Shown: positions 44,622 to 53,893, counted from the first letter of the stretch. The stretch is 64,000 bases of DNA from Gammaproteobacteria bacterium (GCA_947455595.1 CANGOP010000003.1:1-64000); one strand, 5' to 3'. Translations and numbers: made by a program. Notes: generated by a model not told the origin, from the letters alone.

Positions 44622-46505
44622 TTACGTGGTCGAACTTCCCAACAGCAGCCGGTTCATACGCCGTACGAAATCCGCCGGCTCCGCCAACTGCCCGCCCTCC
44701 GCTAACGTCGCCTGATCAGCCAATAGAAGGGCCAGATCCTTAAACGCCTCTGGATCTGCCAGTGCGCTTAAGCGAGTCACCAATGGATGCGCCGGATTGA
44801 TCTCCAAAATCGGCTTCTGGGTCGGCATGCCCTGACCGGCCGCCTCCATGAGTCGACGCATCTGTGCGCTCATCTCACCGGCCGCTCGCACGAGACAGGC
44901 GGGGGATTCCGACAACCGCTGGGTGGTTTTTACAGCATCGACACGGTCAGCCAGCGCGGTCTTTAGGCGCTCGCAAAGCTCGTCAGCGCCCTCCGGCACT
45001 GCCGGCTCAGCGTCCTTCACGAGGTCGCCTAAATCGAGATCTCCGGCCGCCACGTCCTGGAAGGTCTTGGCTTCATATTCGCCAAGGTAGGACAGCATCC
45101 ACTCGTCGACCCGATCATGCATCAGGAGAACTTCAATGCCGTGCTTACGCAGCCGCTCCAGGTGTGGGCTTTGACGAGCGGCATTCCAAGTATCGGCCGT
45201 CAGGTAATAAATGTGGTTCTGCCCCGGCTTGAGCCGGCCAAGGTAATCATCCAGCGACTGATCCTGCTTCTCAAGGTCCGTATGCGTCGATGAGAACCGC
45301 AGTAGCTTCGCAATTTTGTCCCGATTCGTGGAGTCCTCGGCGATGCCTTCTTTCAGGACTTGGCCAAACTCCTTCCAGAACGTTCCATATTTCTCCGGCT
45401 CATCCTTCGCCAGCTTCGCCAACAGATCCAAGACTCGCCGAGCGATACCCGACCGCATCGCCTCGATTTCAGCGTCCGTCTGCAGCAATTCGCGGGAGAC
45501 GTTCAATGGAAGATCGCTGGAATCCACCACGCCCTTCACGAATCTCAGATACAGCGGCAAAAACTGCTCTGCATCGTCAAGGATAAAGACGCGCTTTACA
45601 TACAGTTTGAGGCCCCTTGACCCATCCCGATTCCACAGATCGAAGGGGGCGTGCGATGGCACGTACAACAGCGTCGTATATTCACGCTTGCCCTCCACAC
45701 GATTGTGCGACCACGCCAATGGCGCCGCAAAATCCCGGGAAACCGTCTGATAAAACTCGCTGTACTCCTCGTCCTTGATTTCGCTGCGCGGGCGAGTCCA
45801 GAGCGCCTGCGCGCTATTCACAACCTCACGCTCCGCTGCCTCCTGCTCAGGCACCGGATTCTTCGGCAGACGCACGGGGAACCCGATGTGATCCGAGTAG
45901 CGTTTGACGAGGCTGCGAATCTTCCAGGCATCCGCATACTCATGGGCGTCGTCTTTCAGGTGCAGCACGACACGGGTACCACGGGCTGGGAGTTCGACCG
46001 ACTCAATGGTGAACTCGCCCGCCCCGTCTGACTCCCAACGAACGCCATCTGCGACGGCAGCGCCCGCCGCCCGAGTGAACACTTCCACGCGGTCAGCCAC
46101 GATAAAAGCGGAGTAGAAGCCTACGCCAAACTGACCTATCAGCTGCGCATCTTTCTGTTGGTCTCCCGAGAGTTGCGACAGGAAGTCGGCGGTGCCTGAT
46201 TTCGCGATCGTTCCCAAGTGGGCAATGACCTCATCACGGGTCATGCCAATTCCGGAGTCGGTGATGGACAGGGTATGCCCGTCTTTATCGAAATCGATGT
46301 CGATGACCAATTCCGACTCCCCATTGAGAAGGGTCGGATCCGCCAAGGACCGGAATCGCAGCTTGTCGCATGCGTCCGAGGCGTTCGAAATCAACTCTCG
46401 GAGAAAAATCTCTCGATTGGAGTAAAGCGAGTGAATCATCAGGCGAAGCAGTTGCTTCACCTCTGTCTGAAAGCCGCGAGTCTCGCGTGCGGTGGTGCTC
46501 GTCAT
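44622..46505 (-). CDS. htpG: Chaperone HtpG (Hsp90 family)
   Basis: A 627-residue ATP-dependent chaperone. The GHKL ATP-binding domain has [41 protein letters not shown] and [17 protein letters not shown]. The middle domain carries [10 protein letters not shown], and the C-terminal dimerisation part ends near residue 627. Length is normal. A sigma-32-type promoter lies 60-80 bases upstream, consistent with heat induction. The FKBP gene follows. Confidence 0.97.
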   Translation of the reverse strand: MTSTTARETRGFQTEVKQLLRLMIHSLYSNREIFLRELISNASDACDKLRFRSLADPTLLNGESELVIDIDFDKDGHTLSITDSGIGMTRDEVIAHLGTIAKSGTADFLSQLSGDQQKDAQLIGQFGVGFYSAFIVADRVEVFTRAAGAAVADGVRWESDGAGEFTIESVELPARGTRVVLHLKDDAHEYADAWKIRSLVKRYSDHIGFPVRLPKNPVPEQEAAEREVVNSAQALWTRPRSEIKDEEYSEFYQTVSRDFAAPLAWSHNRVEGKREYTTLLYVPSHAPFDLWNRDGSRGLKLYVKRVFILDDAEQFLPLYLRFVKGVVDSSDLPLNVSRELLQTDAEIEAMRSGIARRVLDLLAKLAKDEPEKYGTFWKEFGQVLKEGIAEDSTNRDKIAKLLRFSSTHTDLEKQDQSLDDYLGRLKPGQNHIYYLTADTWNAARQSPHLERLRKHGIEVLLMHDRVDEWMLSYLGEYEAKTFQDVAAGDLDLGDLVKDAEPAVPEGADELCERLKTALADRVDAVKTTQRLSESPACLVRAAGEMSAQMRRLMEAAGQGMPTQKPILEINPAHPLVTRLSALADPEAFKDLALLLADQATLAEGGQLAEPADFVRRMNRLLLGSSTT

Positions 46506-46558
46506 GGCTGGCCCCGTTCAAAATGAATAAGCAGCCGCACGTGCTGGCGGCCGGGGCG

Positions 46559-46589
46559 AGATTGGGGGCGGCAACTCAGAGATTCAAGA
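46559..46589 (-). promoter_or_regulatory. Heat-shock (sigma-32) promoter of htpG
   Basis: On the minus strand CTTGAA (46583-46588) is followed after about 15 bases by CCCCAATCT (46559-46567). The consensus for sigma-32 is CTTGAAA, 13-15 bases, CCCCATNT. The site lies 55-85 bases before the htpG ATG, as expected for a heat-shock chaperone gene. Confidence 0.72.
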
Positions 46590-46616
46590 GCATCCGGCGA
46601 TGCAAAGAGACGGGGT

Positions 46617-46808
46617 CTAGCGGTTAGGGTCTTCGCTGCCTTCCCAACCAGACTTCATCCGGTCAGACCAGCGCTTATACGTGGAATAGCTCAGGAAGGA
46701 GCGAGTAATCGCGCCATGGCGCACAGCCGCCGTCTTCGCGCCGTTAGCGGGGTCTGAATCCGCGGCCTTGCGGACGCGAGAGGCTTTACGTGTAGTCATG
46801 ACACTCAT
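46617..46808 (-). CDS. Small basic protein, unknown
   Basis: A 63-residue open frame, rich in Arg, Lys, Ala and Ser, ending SYSTYKRWSDRMKSGWEGSEDPNR. AGGA lies a few bases before the ATG at 46808; a second ATG follows at the fourth codon. I recognise no domain. It stands alone between htpG and the L,D-transpeptidase operon, on the same strand, and the htpG heat-shock promoter starts just past its stop. It could be real or a chance frame. Confidence 0.5.
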   Translation of the reverse strand: MSVMTTRKASRVRKAADSDPANGAKTAAVRHGAITRSFLSYSTYKRWSDRMKSGWEGSEDPNR

Positions 46809-46903
46809 CTGTTCCTAGCGGTACGACAGCCTAGGAAAAGTGAGCTCTGAGCAGGAGGAACTGCGTCACATGGGTTCCGGACCCACGTCACGGTTTTGAA
46901 GCC

Positions 46904-47422
46904 TTAGGGCTTAATTTCGATCGGGGTATCGACCCGTGTGAGTAGCCAGACCTCCAACATATCGTCATTACTCAAGGCGATGCAGCCGTTGGTCCAATCG
47001 TTGCGGAGATAGTATTCGGGCGGGTGTTTCAGGTTATTTGGCAAACCGTGAATCATGATGGCGCCACCGGGCTCCAGATGGTTGCGGCGGGCCCGCTCCA
47101 GATCCTCCCGGTTGGGATAGGACACATGAATGGAGAGGAAATATTCGCTTTGTGGATTCTTGGCGTCGAGCCGATAAACCCCTTCGGGCGTACGGAAATC
47201 ACCCTCCTGTTCCTTATGTCCCTTCGGCGCTAGCCCCAGCCAGACGCGGAAACTGCGGAATGGAACGCCGCCTCGCATGAGCGTTAACCTTCGCTCGCTT
47301 TTATCGACGACCACCCGATCGGCCATGGGCAATGTATCCGCCGACAATGCGGCGCTCGCTTGAAGCGCGCCGAAGGCGAGCCCCCCGAGCAACGCTCCTA
47401 ACAGGAAACGCTTACTCAACAT
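46904..47422 (-). CDS. L,D-transpeptidase (YkuD family)
   Basis: A 172-residue exported enzyme. The signal peptide is LSKRFLLGALLGGLAFGALQASAA. The YkuD domain has the active-site histidine His125 in IMIHGLPNN and the nucleophile Cys147 in WTNGCIALSNDDM. Such enzymes make 3-3 cross-links or attach lipoproteins to peptidoglycan; which is not clear. ATG at 47422 lies inside the end of the lipoprotein gene (11-base overlap), so translation is coupled. Earlier in-frame codons exist but lack a signal peptide. Confidence 0.88.
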   Translation of the reverse strand: MLSKRFLLGALLGGLAFGALQASAALSADTLPMADRVVVDKSERRLTLMRGGVPFRSFRVWLGLAPKGHKEQEGDFRTPEGVYRLDAKNPQSEYFLSIHVSYPNREDLERARRNHLEPGGAIMIHGLPNNLKHPPEYYLRNDWTNGCIALSNDDMLEVWLLTRVDTPIEIKP

Positions 47423-47783
47423 CCACCGTGACTTCAGCGCATGTCCGATTTCCGGGCGTCGTCTGCGCGCGCAGGAAGTAGCGTCGGCCGGCCTCCGCCT
47501 CAATGATGAGCGGGAACCGCACGGCTGCATGACTGGCCATCACACAGTCAACCAGCACCTCGTGTTTGCCCGGTAACACCGCCACGCTGGAATAGCCAAA
47601 TCGCGGCACCTGTGCGTCCACTTTACGGATCACCGCCTTAATCGGCAGACCGGACGTGACCTGAGGATCACCGATAATCAGCGCTTGCTCCGCACTTGAC
47701 CGATCGGGACCTTCATACGCCCGCTCCGTCCCGCAACCAGCCAGACCGACGGCGAAACTGACCCACGCAATGGTTACCTTCAC
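47412..47783 (-). CDS. Small putative lipoprotein
   Basis: A 123-residue exported protein with a lipobox-like LAGCGTERA (Cys17). The remaining part is beta-rich with segments such as GKHEVLVDCVM and AGRRYFLRAQ, reminiscent of lipoproteins with a small Ig-like or PEGA-like domain. Start is GTG at 47783, overlapping the MltD-like gene by four bases (GTGA), and it overlaps the L,D-transpeptidase by 11. An envelope or cell-wall role is suggested by the neighbours only. No family is recognised with certainty. Confidence 0.75.
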   Translation of the reverse strand: MKVTIAWVSFAVGLAGCGTERAYEGPDRSSAEQALIIGDPQVTSGLPIKAVIRKVDAQVPRFGYSSVAVLPGKHEVLVDCVMASHAAVRFPLIIEAEAGRRYFLRAQTTPGNRTCAEVTVDVE

Positions 47784-49987
47784 CGGCCTTCCCCTTGACT
47801 ACCTTTCGCCACGCCTTCCGTCTCGACCGCCTCAACGACCGGAAGAATCACCTCTGTACCGATCTTGACCGTCGTGAAGTCTACGTCGGGATTGTATTGG
47901 CGCAACAGCCAGACGGGAATCTGACCGCGTCGAGTCAGTATCCACAACGTCTCCCCGGCCTGAAGGCGGTGCCGCTCGGTACCCGAGATACGGTGCTTCT
48001 CAAAATAGGCCGCTTCCATGCCCCGATGGTACTCGAGGCGCCGAGCCTCGAAACCGGAGGGGTCGACACCCGCCAGTTCTATTTTCAGGCGGCGCCCTAA
48101 CGTCAGAGCATCCGTCGTTTTGAGGTGATTAAGACTCATGAGGCGAGCCGGTGACACGCCCGCCCAATGCGCAAGCTGGCCTAAGGTTTCGGCCGCCTGC
48201 ACAACCACGAAGCCATCCGTAACCCCGTAGTCAGATGGGTCAGCGGACACCACCACGCCTTCGTGACGATAAGTCCCGGGTTCATCACTCGTACTGGCCC
48301 CAGGCGAGCCCACTGGCGTGTTAGGCGCCAACGGAACGATGGCCGCAGCTGCGGGTACGCTAGGCTGTGCAGCCCCAGCATCGGCATCGCCGCTCAGCCG
48401 CAAGGTCATTCCCGGCCGAACCAGATCTGGCCGCGACAGCTCATTCAACTTTAACAGCGTAGCCGTCGGCATCCCGTGCGCGCGCGCAATTGCCGACACG
48501 CTTTCGCCTTTGCTTACAACGTGAACACTGGATGTGACCATCTGTGGCGCGACAGCACTACCGCCATTAGCAGCGGGCTGAGCCTCTGCAGGCGTGGCCG
48601 TTGTCTCTGCGCGCGTCGCGGAGCTGCCACTGTTCTCGCTCGGGGTTGACGCGACGCTCGACGGTGCTGGAATCCGCAGGATCATCCCAGCGCGAACGTC
48701 CCGAGCGGAAATCTGGTTGTAATCGGCCAACTCCCGCGTGCGAAGACCATACTGTGTTGCGATCCGATCAAGCGTCTCGCCTTTTCCAACGGTCACGGTC
48801 TTCTCGCGCGCAGACTCGTCGCGTACCGCTTGATTGAGATGCGCGAGGAGACGGCCAGGGTCAACACCGGCGGGCACCCTGAGCTCAAAGCCTCGAGGGA
48901 CGGGGCGACGCCCGGTCCAGACCGGGTCGAGCAGCGCGAGATTCAGTGCGCGCAGTGTGTCGCGGTCAGTACCGAGTGTCTTTTCAAGGGCTTGAGCCGG
49001 CATCAGATTTGGCAAACGCACCGTTCGGCTATCGTCATGCGGCTGACGATCAATTCGGCCAAAGTACTGCTCGGCATTTCGATCCACTTCAAGGGCCGCA
49101 AGAAAAGAAACGTAAAAGTTGCGTGAGGCAAACCCGAAGGTGCGTCCCTGGTAATTGCGGACGATCGTCGCGATGTCATCCGTACCTAATTCATCCTTTG
49201 CCCGTCTCATACCACCGGCACCATGATTCCAAGCCGTCAGCGCCAATGGCCAAGTGCCCAAAATTGAGTAGTTGATATTCAGGAACTGGGCAGCGGCCAG
49301 GGTGGACTTGTACGGATCTAGGCGTTCGTCGACCGTCGCATCGACCCGCAACCACCGCTTGCCCGTGCTGCGCATAAACTGCCACAAGCCCGCCGCCCCA
49401 ACTTTGGAATACGCACGTGGATTAAATGAAGACTCAACATGCGGAAGTGCAGACAGCTCGCCGGGTAGGCCCTCTCTTTTTAACGTGTCTTCGACATGTT
49501 TTTCCCACGCGCCAGAGCGGACCAATCCCTCGCGGAAGCGATCTGCTTGCCCCAGCTGGAATCGAACATGCTCCGCCGCCTCGGCCAACGTAGCGTCCGA
49601 CACATTCGCAGGATAGAGCGCCAGCACCCGTGCTTCATCGTCCGAGAGATCCTCTCGAGTGCCCGACCCGAGTCGTCGGAGAATGCGCTCGTAATGAGCG
49701 CGAACCGTATCAACCAGCGCCGACCGCTCTCGCGACGACAAGCCTGCCGGGAAATTCAACTCCTCATAGACGATCTCCAGATGACGATCGTCGTGCAGCA
49801 ACCCACCATGGGTCGACACCTTCGAATAAATCCGCTCCCAGAAACGTACGTCAGGCTCCAGAGCTGACGGACGAGGAAACTGACTCGGGTCAGCGTTAGC
49901 AACGGAAATAGACGCCGATATCGATAGCCACCCAGCCACCAACACGCGCTGGATCATCATTACGGCGTGTTGAGAACGTCTTTTCAT
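47780..49987 (-). CDS. mltD: Membrane-bound lytic murein transglycosylase D-like, with LysM repeats
   Basis: A 735-residue exported enzyme. ATG at 49987 is chosen: GGAG lies five bases upstream and a signal peptide follows. The SLT domain has the catalytic Glu185 in LPHVESSFNPRAYSKVGAAGLWQFM, then NYSILGTWPLALTAWNHG. Peptidoglycan-binding LysM modules follow: VTVGKGETLDRIATQYGLRTRELADYN, VVSKGESVSAIARAHGMPTATLLKLN, VVQAAETLGQLAHWAGVSPARLMSLN and LQAGETLWILTRRG. It cleaves glycan strands to anhydro-muropeptides, which AmpD in this window then recycles. A lipobox is not evident, unlike E. coli MltD. Confidence 0.9.
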   Translation of the reverse strand: MKRRSQHAVMMIQRVLVAGWLSISASISVANADPSQFPRPSALEPDVRFWERIYSKVSTHGGLLHDDRHLEIVYEELNFPAGLSSRERSALVDTVRAHYERILRRLGSGTREDLSDDEARVLALYPANVSDATLAEAAEHVRFQLGQADRFREGLVRSGAWEKHVEDTLKREGLPGELSALPHVESSFNPRAYSKVGAAGLWQFMRSTGKRWLRVDATVDERLDPYKSTLAAAQFLNINYSILGTWPLALTAWNHGAGGMRRAKDELGTDDIATIVRNYQGRTFGFASRNFYVSFLAALEVDRNAEQYFGRIDRQPHDDSRTVRLPNLMPAQALEKTLGTDRDTLRALNLALLDPVWTGRRPVPRGFELRVPAGVDPGRLLAHLNQAVRDESAREKTVTVGKGETLDRIATQYGLRTRELADYNQISARDVRAGMILRIPAPSSVASTPSENSGSSATRAETTATPAEAQPAANGGSAVAPQMVTSSVHVVSKGESVSAIARAHGMPTATLLKLNELSRPDLVRPGMTLRLSGDADAGAAQPSVPAAAAIVPLAPNTPVGSPGASTSDEPGTYRHEGVVVSADPSDYGVTDGFVVVQAAETLGQLAHWAGVSPARLMSLNHLKTTDALTLGRRLKIELAGVDPSGFEARRLEYHRGMEAAYFEKHRISGTERHRLQAGETLWILTRRGQIPVWLLRQYNPDVDFTTVKIGTEVILPVVEAVETEGVAKGSQGEGR

Positions 49988-50096
49988 GCAGGCTCCATCA
50001 TCTTCAATTTCGATTATACAAAGCTCCGTCAGCTGGTTGGGGGCTTGCAAGCTTTAACGCGCTAGAATCATTGGCAAATGTCCACAAAGGATCGTC

Positions 50097-50546
50097 ATGG
50101 AAGCACCAACGACAGACATTGCGCTCATCGCGCACTCGATCCAACTCTCACTGGCACCTGTCTTTCTCCTGTCGGGCATCGGCGTCATGCTGGGAGTTCT
50201 GACCAACCGTCTCGCCCGCATTGTTGATCGAGCCCGCCCACTCGAAGAAAGACTGAAGCATGCGGATGAGACACACGCGGCAATACTTCATGAACAGCTA
50301 CGCGTATTCGCGCTACGAGCGCGCCTGATGAACACATCGATCACACTCGGCGTGGTCTCAGCTCTTCTGATCGCCGCAGTGGTCGCGCTCCTCTTCTCTA
50401 GCGCATTCGTCAATCTTAACCTCGCAGCACCCGTATCTGCGCTTTTTATCGCCGCGATGTTCAGCCTGGTCATCGGGCTCGGATACTTTTTAGCCGAAAT
50501 CCGCATCGCCACGGCCACGCTACGGATCGGCCGCAACAACCACTGA
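50097..50546 (+). CDS. DUF2721 membrane protein
   Basis: A 149-residue protein with an N-terminal helix (LAPVFLLSGIGVMLGVLTNRLARIVDRAR) and two further transmembrane helices near the C-terminus. The LTNRLARIVDRARPLEE motif is typical of DUF2721, a family of unknown function. It is divergent from the MltD-like gene and convergent with nrdJb. The hairpin that follows has its T-run on the opposite strand, so it probably serves nrdJb rather than this gene. Confidence 0.85.
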   Translation: MEAPTTDIALIAHSIQLSLAPVFLLSGIGVMLGVLTNRLARIVDRARPLEERLKHADETHAAILHEQLRVFALRARLMNTSITLGVVSALLIAAVVALLFSSAFVNLNLAAPVSALFIAAMFSLVIGLGYFLAEIRIATATLRIGRNNH

Positions 50547-50549
50547 TCG

Positions 50550-50580
50550 AAAAAAAGGGCCGCCCCTATTGGGGCGGCCC
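50550..50580 (-). terminator. Intrinsic terminator after nrdJb
   Basis: A ten-base GC-rich stem GGGCCGCCCC (50557-50566) and GGGGCGGCCC (50571-50580) with a four-base loop. On the minus strand it is followed by seven T (the A-run at 50550-50556 on plus), so it terminates the nrdJ operon. Confidence 0.9.
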
Positions 50581-50642
50581 TCAGAAGACGTCGACTCGGG
50601 CTTGCGGCCGTGCGTCGCCGTCGACGGGACTTTAAGCAGTGG

Positions 50643-51359
50643 TCAACCGCACTTCGAATCACCGCAGTTAAGGCAGGTCATGCAGCCGTCCATCATGATG
50701 ACGGCCGGCGTGCTGCACTTGCTGCACAGCTGAGCACCCTCAGGGATGTGACCCTTCGAATAAAGATCGGGCTGCTTGTTACGCGCGTCGTACTCAGCCT
50801 TTTTCTGCTCAATCAGCTTCTTCAGATTTTCGTCCATCTCTGGGCGAGCCAGCACGCCAATCGTCTGCAAATGCTTCTCAATAACGTAGCCGAGCTCGGC
50901 AATGATCGATGGCATGAACTTGCCACCAGGCTGCCAATAGCCGCCACGGGGATCAAAAACAGCCTTGAGCTCTTCCACCATGAACGAGATATCCCCGCCC
51001 TTGCGGAACACCGCCGAAATGATGCGGGTGAGGGCGACGATCCACTGGAAGTGATCGAGATTCTTCGAGTTGATGAAGATCTCAAACGGACGGCGGCGCT
51101 CGTTTTCCGTGCCTTCATTCAAAACAATGTCATTGATCGTGACATACATCGCATGATCAGAAACAGGCGTCTTGATCTTATAGGTGGAGCCGATGAGAAC
51201 GTCCGGGCGCTGGAGTCTCTCGTGCATATCAATGACATTACTGCCATCTTTGCTACGCAGCGCCGTGACTTCTGCTTTCTTCTCCTCGGCGGCTTTTGCG
51301 GCCACGTCGGCAGGCTTTTCGACTCGATACTTCGTGATCTTTTTGCTGATGGTGATCAT
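50643..51359 (-). CDS. nrdJb: Class II ribonucleotide reductase, small/C-terminal part NrdJb
   Basis: A 238-residue protein starting MITISKKITKYRVEKP. It carries a TSCPD-type domain (region around FEIFINSKNLDHFQWIVALTRIISAVFRKG) and a C-terminal cysteine-rich tail, CSKC and CMTCLNCGDSKCG, which in intact NrdJ/NrdZ enzymes re-reduces the active site. It follows nrdJa by one base. A similar two-gene split of the B12-dependent reductase is known in Pseudomonas (NrdJa/NrdJb). ATG at 51359 is chosen over longer frames that would overlap nrdJa. Confidence 0.9.
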   Translation of the reverse strand: MITISKKITKYRVEKPADVAAKAAEEKKAEVTALRSKDGSNVIDMHERLQRPDVLIGSTYKIKTPVSDHAMYVTINDIVLNEGTENERRRPFEIFINSKNLDHFQWIVALTRIISAVFRKGGDISFMVEELKAVFDPRGGYWQPGGKFMPSIIAELGYVIEKHLQTIGVLARPEMDENLKKLIEQKKAEYDARNKQPDLYSKGHIPEGAQLCSKCSTPAVIMMDGCMTCLNCGDSKCG

Positions 51360-51360
51360 C

Positions 51361-53505
51361 TTAGAATTTCCCGTAATAGCCTTCTTTGAGCGCATCGAAG
51401 AGGTTCGACGCAGTGTGCGTCTCCCCGTCGTATTCGATCGTCTCGTCGCCGCGCACCGAAACCTCGGTACCATCCTCTAAGGTGAACACGTAAGTCGTAT
51501 TCTTCAGATCTTCCTCCTTGACGAGCACGCCGGAGAACGCTTCTGGATTAAACCGGAACGTTGTGCAGCCTTTTAGGCCCTGCTCGTACGCGTAGAGATA
51601 GATGTTCTTGAAGTCTTCATATTTGAAGTCGGTCGGAACATTGGCGGTCTTGGAGATGCTCGAATCGACCCATTTTTGCGCGGCAGCCTGAACGTCGACG
51701 TGCTGCTCGGGGGTAATCGTGTCGGAGGTCACGAAGTAATCCGGCAACCGCTCATCTGCAGCCGTAGCGCCTGGCATGGCCTTTGGGTTCACCAAGGCGC
51801 GATAGGCCAGCAATTCGAACGAGTAGACGTCCACGCGCTCTTTCGTCTTCTTGCCCTCACGAATGACATTTCGGAAGTAATGATGCGCAAATGAGGGCTC
51901 AATACCGTTCGATGCGTTATTCGCCAGCGACAACGAGATCGTCCCTGTCGGCGCAATGGAACTGTGATGTGTAAACCGCGCGCCTGACGTTGCGAGCTGG
52001 TCCACCAACGTGGGCGACACGGCGGCAATGCGTTGCATATAGCGGCTATAACGCGCGTGGAGAATTCGGCCGGGCACCTTCTGCCCAACCTTCCAGCCGT
52101 CTTTCGCCATTTCGGGGCGCAAGCGCAGCATCTTCGCCGTCACCGTGAACTCTTCGTTCATGATGGGGGCCGGGCCCTTTTCGCGCGCCAGATCAAGGCC
52201 CGCCTCCCAACCCGCCACAGCCATCTCACGCGAGACCGCTTCGGTGAATTGGATGGACTCGCCTGAACCGTACTTCATTCCCAACATCGTCATGGTGGAG
52301 CCAAGCCCCAAAAATCCCATGCCATGACGGCGCTTACGCATGATTTCATCCCGCTGACCCGGCAGCGGAAGCCCATTGATCTCAACCACGTTGTCGAGCA
52401 TTCGCGTAAAGACTTTCACGACTTCGCGATATTCATCCCAATCAAACGCGGCTTCGGCAGTAAATGGGTTACGAACAAAGCGAGTGAGATTGACCGATCC
52501 GAGCAAGCAGGAGCCATAGGGCGGCAATGGCTGCTCACCGCATGGATTGGTGGCTCGAATATTCTCGCACCACCAGTTGTTATTCATTTCATTGACCCGG
52601 TCGATCAACACGAAGCCTGGCTCCGCGAAATCGTAGGTCGAGGCCATGATGTAATCCCACACGCGGCGCGCCGGAAGGGACTTATAAATCTTGCAGCAGA
52701 CAAGACCGTCATCACGCGTCACATAGCCTTCAGATACCGGCCATTCGCGCCACAAAAACTTCGTGGCATCGCCAATATCTGGCTGATCGGTGTCGTACTC
52801 TTTCTGTCGCAGCGGGAAGGTGAGATTCCAATTCGCGTTCTGCTTGACGGCCTCGATGAATTCATCGGTGATCAGAAGCGACAGATTGAATTGCCGCAGC
52901 CGACCGTTCTCACGCTTGGCCTTGATGAATTCGAGAACATCGGGATGCCCAACGTCGAACGTACCCATCTGCGCACCACGACGACCGCCAGCGGACGAGA
53001 CGGTGAAACACATCTTGTCGTACACATCCATGAACGACAGCGGCCCGGAGGTCAGTGCACCGGCACCCGAGACGTATGCGCCGCGCGGCCGCAGCGTTGA
53101 GAATTCGTAGCCGATACCGCAACCGGCCTTGAGGGTCAGGCCCGCTTCGTGGACCTTATTCAGGATGTCGTCCATGGAATCGGTGATCGTGCCGGACACG
53201 GTGCAATTGATCGTGGACGTCGCCGGCTTGTGCTCTAAGGCGCCCGCATTGGACGTCACTCGTCCCGCGGGGATTGCCCCTTTACGCAGGGCCCACACAA
53301 AGCGGTCGTACCAATGCGCACGCGCCTCCGGGGACTCAACGTCGGCAAGTGCCGACGCCACGCGACGATACGTGTCGTCCATCGAATGGTCGACAGCGGT
53401 GCCGTCTTTCGCTGTCAGGCGATACTTCTTATCCCAAATATCGAGCGACGCTTCCTGAAAAGGAACGACCGCTTCCTGCTGTTCCACTTTGTGGGCCGTG
53501 ATCAT
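51361..53505 (-). CDS. nrdJa: Adenosylcobalamin-dependent (class II) ribonucleotide reductase, catalytic part NrdJa
   Basis: A 714-residue enzyme that makes deoxyribonucleotides with adenosylcobalamin as radical source, independent of oxygen. Signatures include NCTVSGTITDSMDDI and KAGCGIGYEFSTLRPRGAYVSGAG near the start and the active-site segment NPCGEQPLPPYGSCLLGSVNLTRF. The C-terminal tail with the redox cysteines is supplied by nrdJb. Its cofactor could be supplied by the btuB, BtuCD-like and adenosyltransferase genes elsewhere in the window. Two NrdR-box-like palindromes lie upstream. No other reductase class is encoded here. Confidence 0.94.
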   Translation of the reverse strand: MITAHKVEQQEAVVPFQEASLDIWDKKYRLTAKDGTAVDHSMDDTYRRVASALADVESPEARAHWYDRFVWALRKGAIPAGRVTSNAGALEHKPATSTINCTVSGTITDSMDDILNKVHEAGLTLKAGCGIGYEFSTLRPRGAYVSGAGALTSGPLSFMDVYDKMCFTVSSAGGRRGAQMGTFDVGHPDVLEFIKAKRENGRLRQFNLSLLITDEFIEAVKQNANWNLTFPLRQKEYDTDQPDIGDATKFLWREWPVSEGYVTRDDGLVCCKIYKSLPARRVWDYIMASTYDFAEPGFVLIDRVNEMNNNWWCENIRATNPCGEQPLPPYGSCLLGSVNLTRFVRNPFTAEAAFDWDEYREVVKVFTRMLDNVVEINGLPLPGQRDEIMRKRRHGMGFLGLGSTMTMLGMKYGSGESIQFTEAVSREMAVAGWEAGLDLAREKGPAPIMNEEFTVTAKMLRLRPEMAKDGWKVGQKVPGRILHARYSRYMQRIAAVSPTLVDQLATSGARFTHHSSIAPTGTISLSLANNASNGIEPSFAHHYFRNVIREGKKTKERVDVYSFELLAYRALVNPKAMPGATAADERLPDYFVTSDTITPEQHVDVQAAAQKWVDSSISKTANVPTDFKYEDFKNIYLYAYEQGLKGCTTFRFNPEAFSGVLVKEEDLKNTTYVFTLEDGTEVSVRGDETIEYDGETHTASNLFDALKEGYYGKF

Positions 53506-53640
53506 CTGAATTCTTTGCTCCGTTGAGCGAGTTATCGTTATTTGAGCGACCTAAGCGACGCTGAATAAAGATCCCCGGGTCGCTAGACATCACTAGCAGC
53601 CGGACTTCCCCTCTCCCGCGATCGATCGAGTTCCGTCGAG

Positions 53641-53656
53641 CCACAACATCTTGTGG
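53641..53656. promoter_or_regulatory. NrdR-box-like palindrome
   Basis: CCACAACATCTTGTGG is a near-perfect palindrome matching all invariant positions of the published NrdR consensus (acaCwAtATaTwGtgt). It lies about 140 bases before the nrdJa start and about 11-26 bases after the proposed -10, a position suited to repression. Assignment is by motif only. Confidence 0.6.
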
Positions 53657-53666
53657 CCATGGGGCT

Positions 53667-53695
53667 ACGTTATTTTCGTCGGCCTGCTGAGTCAA
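53667..53695 (-). promoter_or_regulatory. Putative nrdJa promoter
   Basis: On the minus strand TTGACT (53690-53695), 17 bases, then TAACGT (53667-53672). The -35 is good, the -10 weak. It points to nrdJa and places the adjacent NrdR-like palindrome in the early transcribed region. Confidence 0.4.
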
Positions 53696-53816
53696 GCGGC
53701 GAAGGCGGTTATTTTGAAATCTAAAAAAGATATATAAACCAGTTAGTTATATATTTTCCCCGATGAAAATCATGCCCCTCTCGAGAACTTTTTTTGTCAA
53801 GTAGGAAAAGCGCAAA

Positions 53817-53832
53817 ACACTACATCTTGTGT
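53817..53832. promoter_or_regulatory. Second NrdR-box-like palindrome
   Basis: ACACTACATCTTGTGT matches 14 of 16 positions of the NrdR consensus, including all invariant ones. It lies 312-327 bases before nrdJa and 176 bases from the other box, whereas known NrdR boxes are usually paired about 31-32 bases apart. It is also about 60 bases before the hsp20 heat-shock promoter. Confidence 0.55.
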
Positions 53833-53893
53833 TTGGGCCGATCTCGTGATTGCGCCAACAGCGAGGACCGCCGAGGCGGAGGACCCGCCGCGC

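Larger units (their letters stand above)
53506..53893. other. Intergenic region between nrdJa and hsp20
   Basis: About 390 bases without a gene that I can support. It holds the putative nrdJa promoter, two NrdR-box-like palindromes and an unusually AT-rich stretch (about 53704-53760, with several TATATA-like hexamers). A -35-like TTGACA on the minus strand (53795-53800) has no good -10 at the right distance. A 63-residue minus-strand frame at 53797-53988 is rejected as non-coding. Confidence 0.7.

Noticed and set aside
50610..53100. Long plus-strand frames (258-259 residues) opposite nrdJa and nrdJb.
   Set aside because: They lie wholly antisense to well-recognised genes, show no domain pattern and fit the shadow frames expected in GC-rich DNA.
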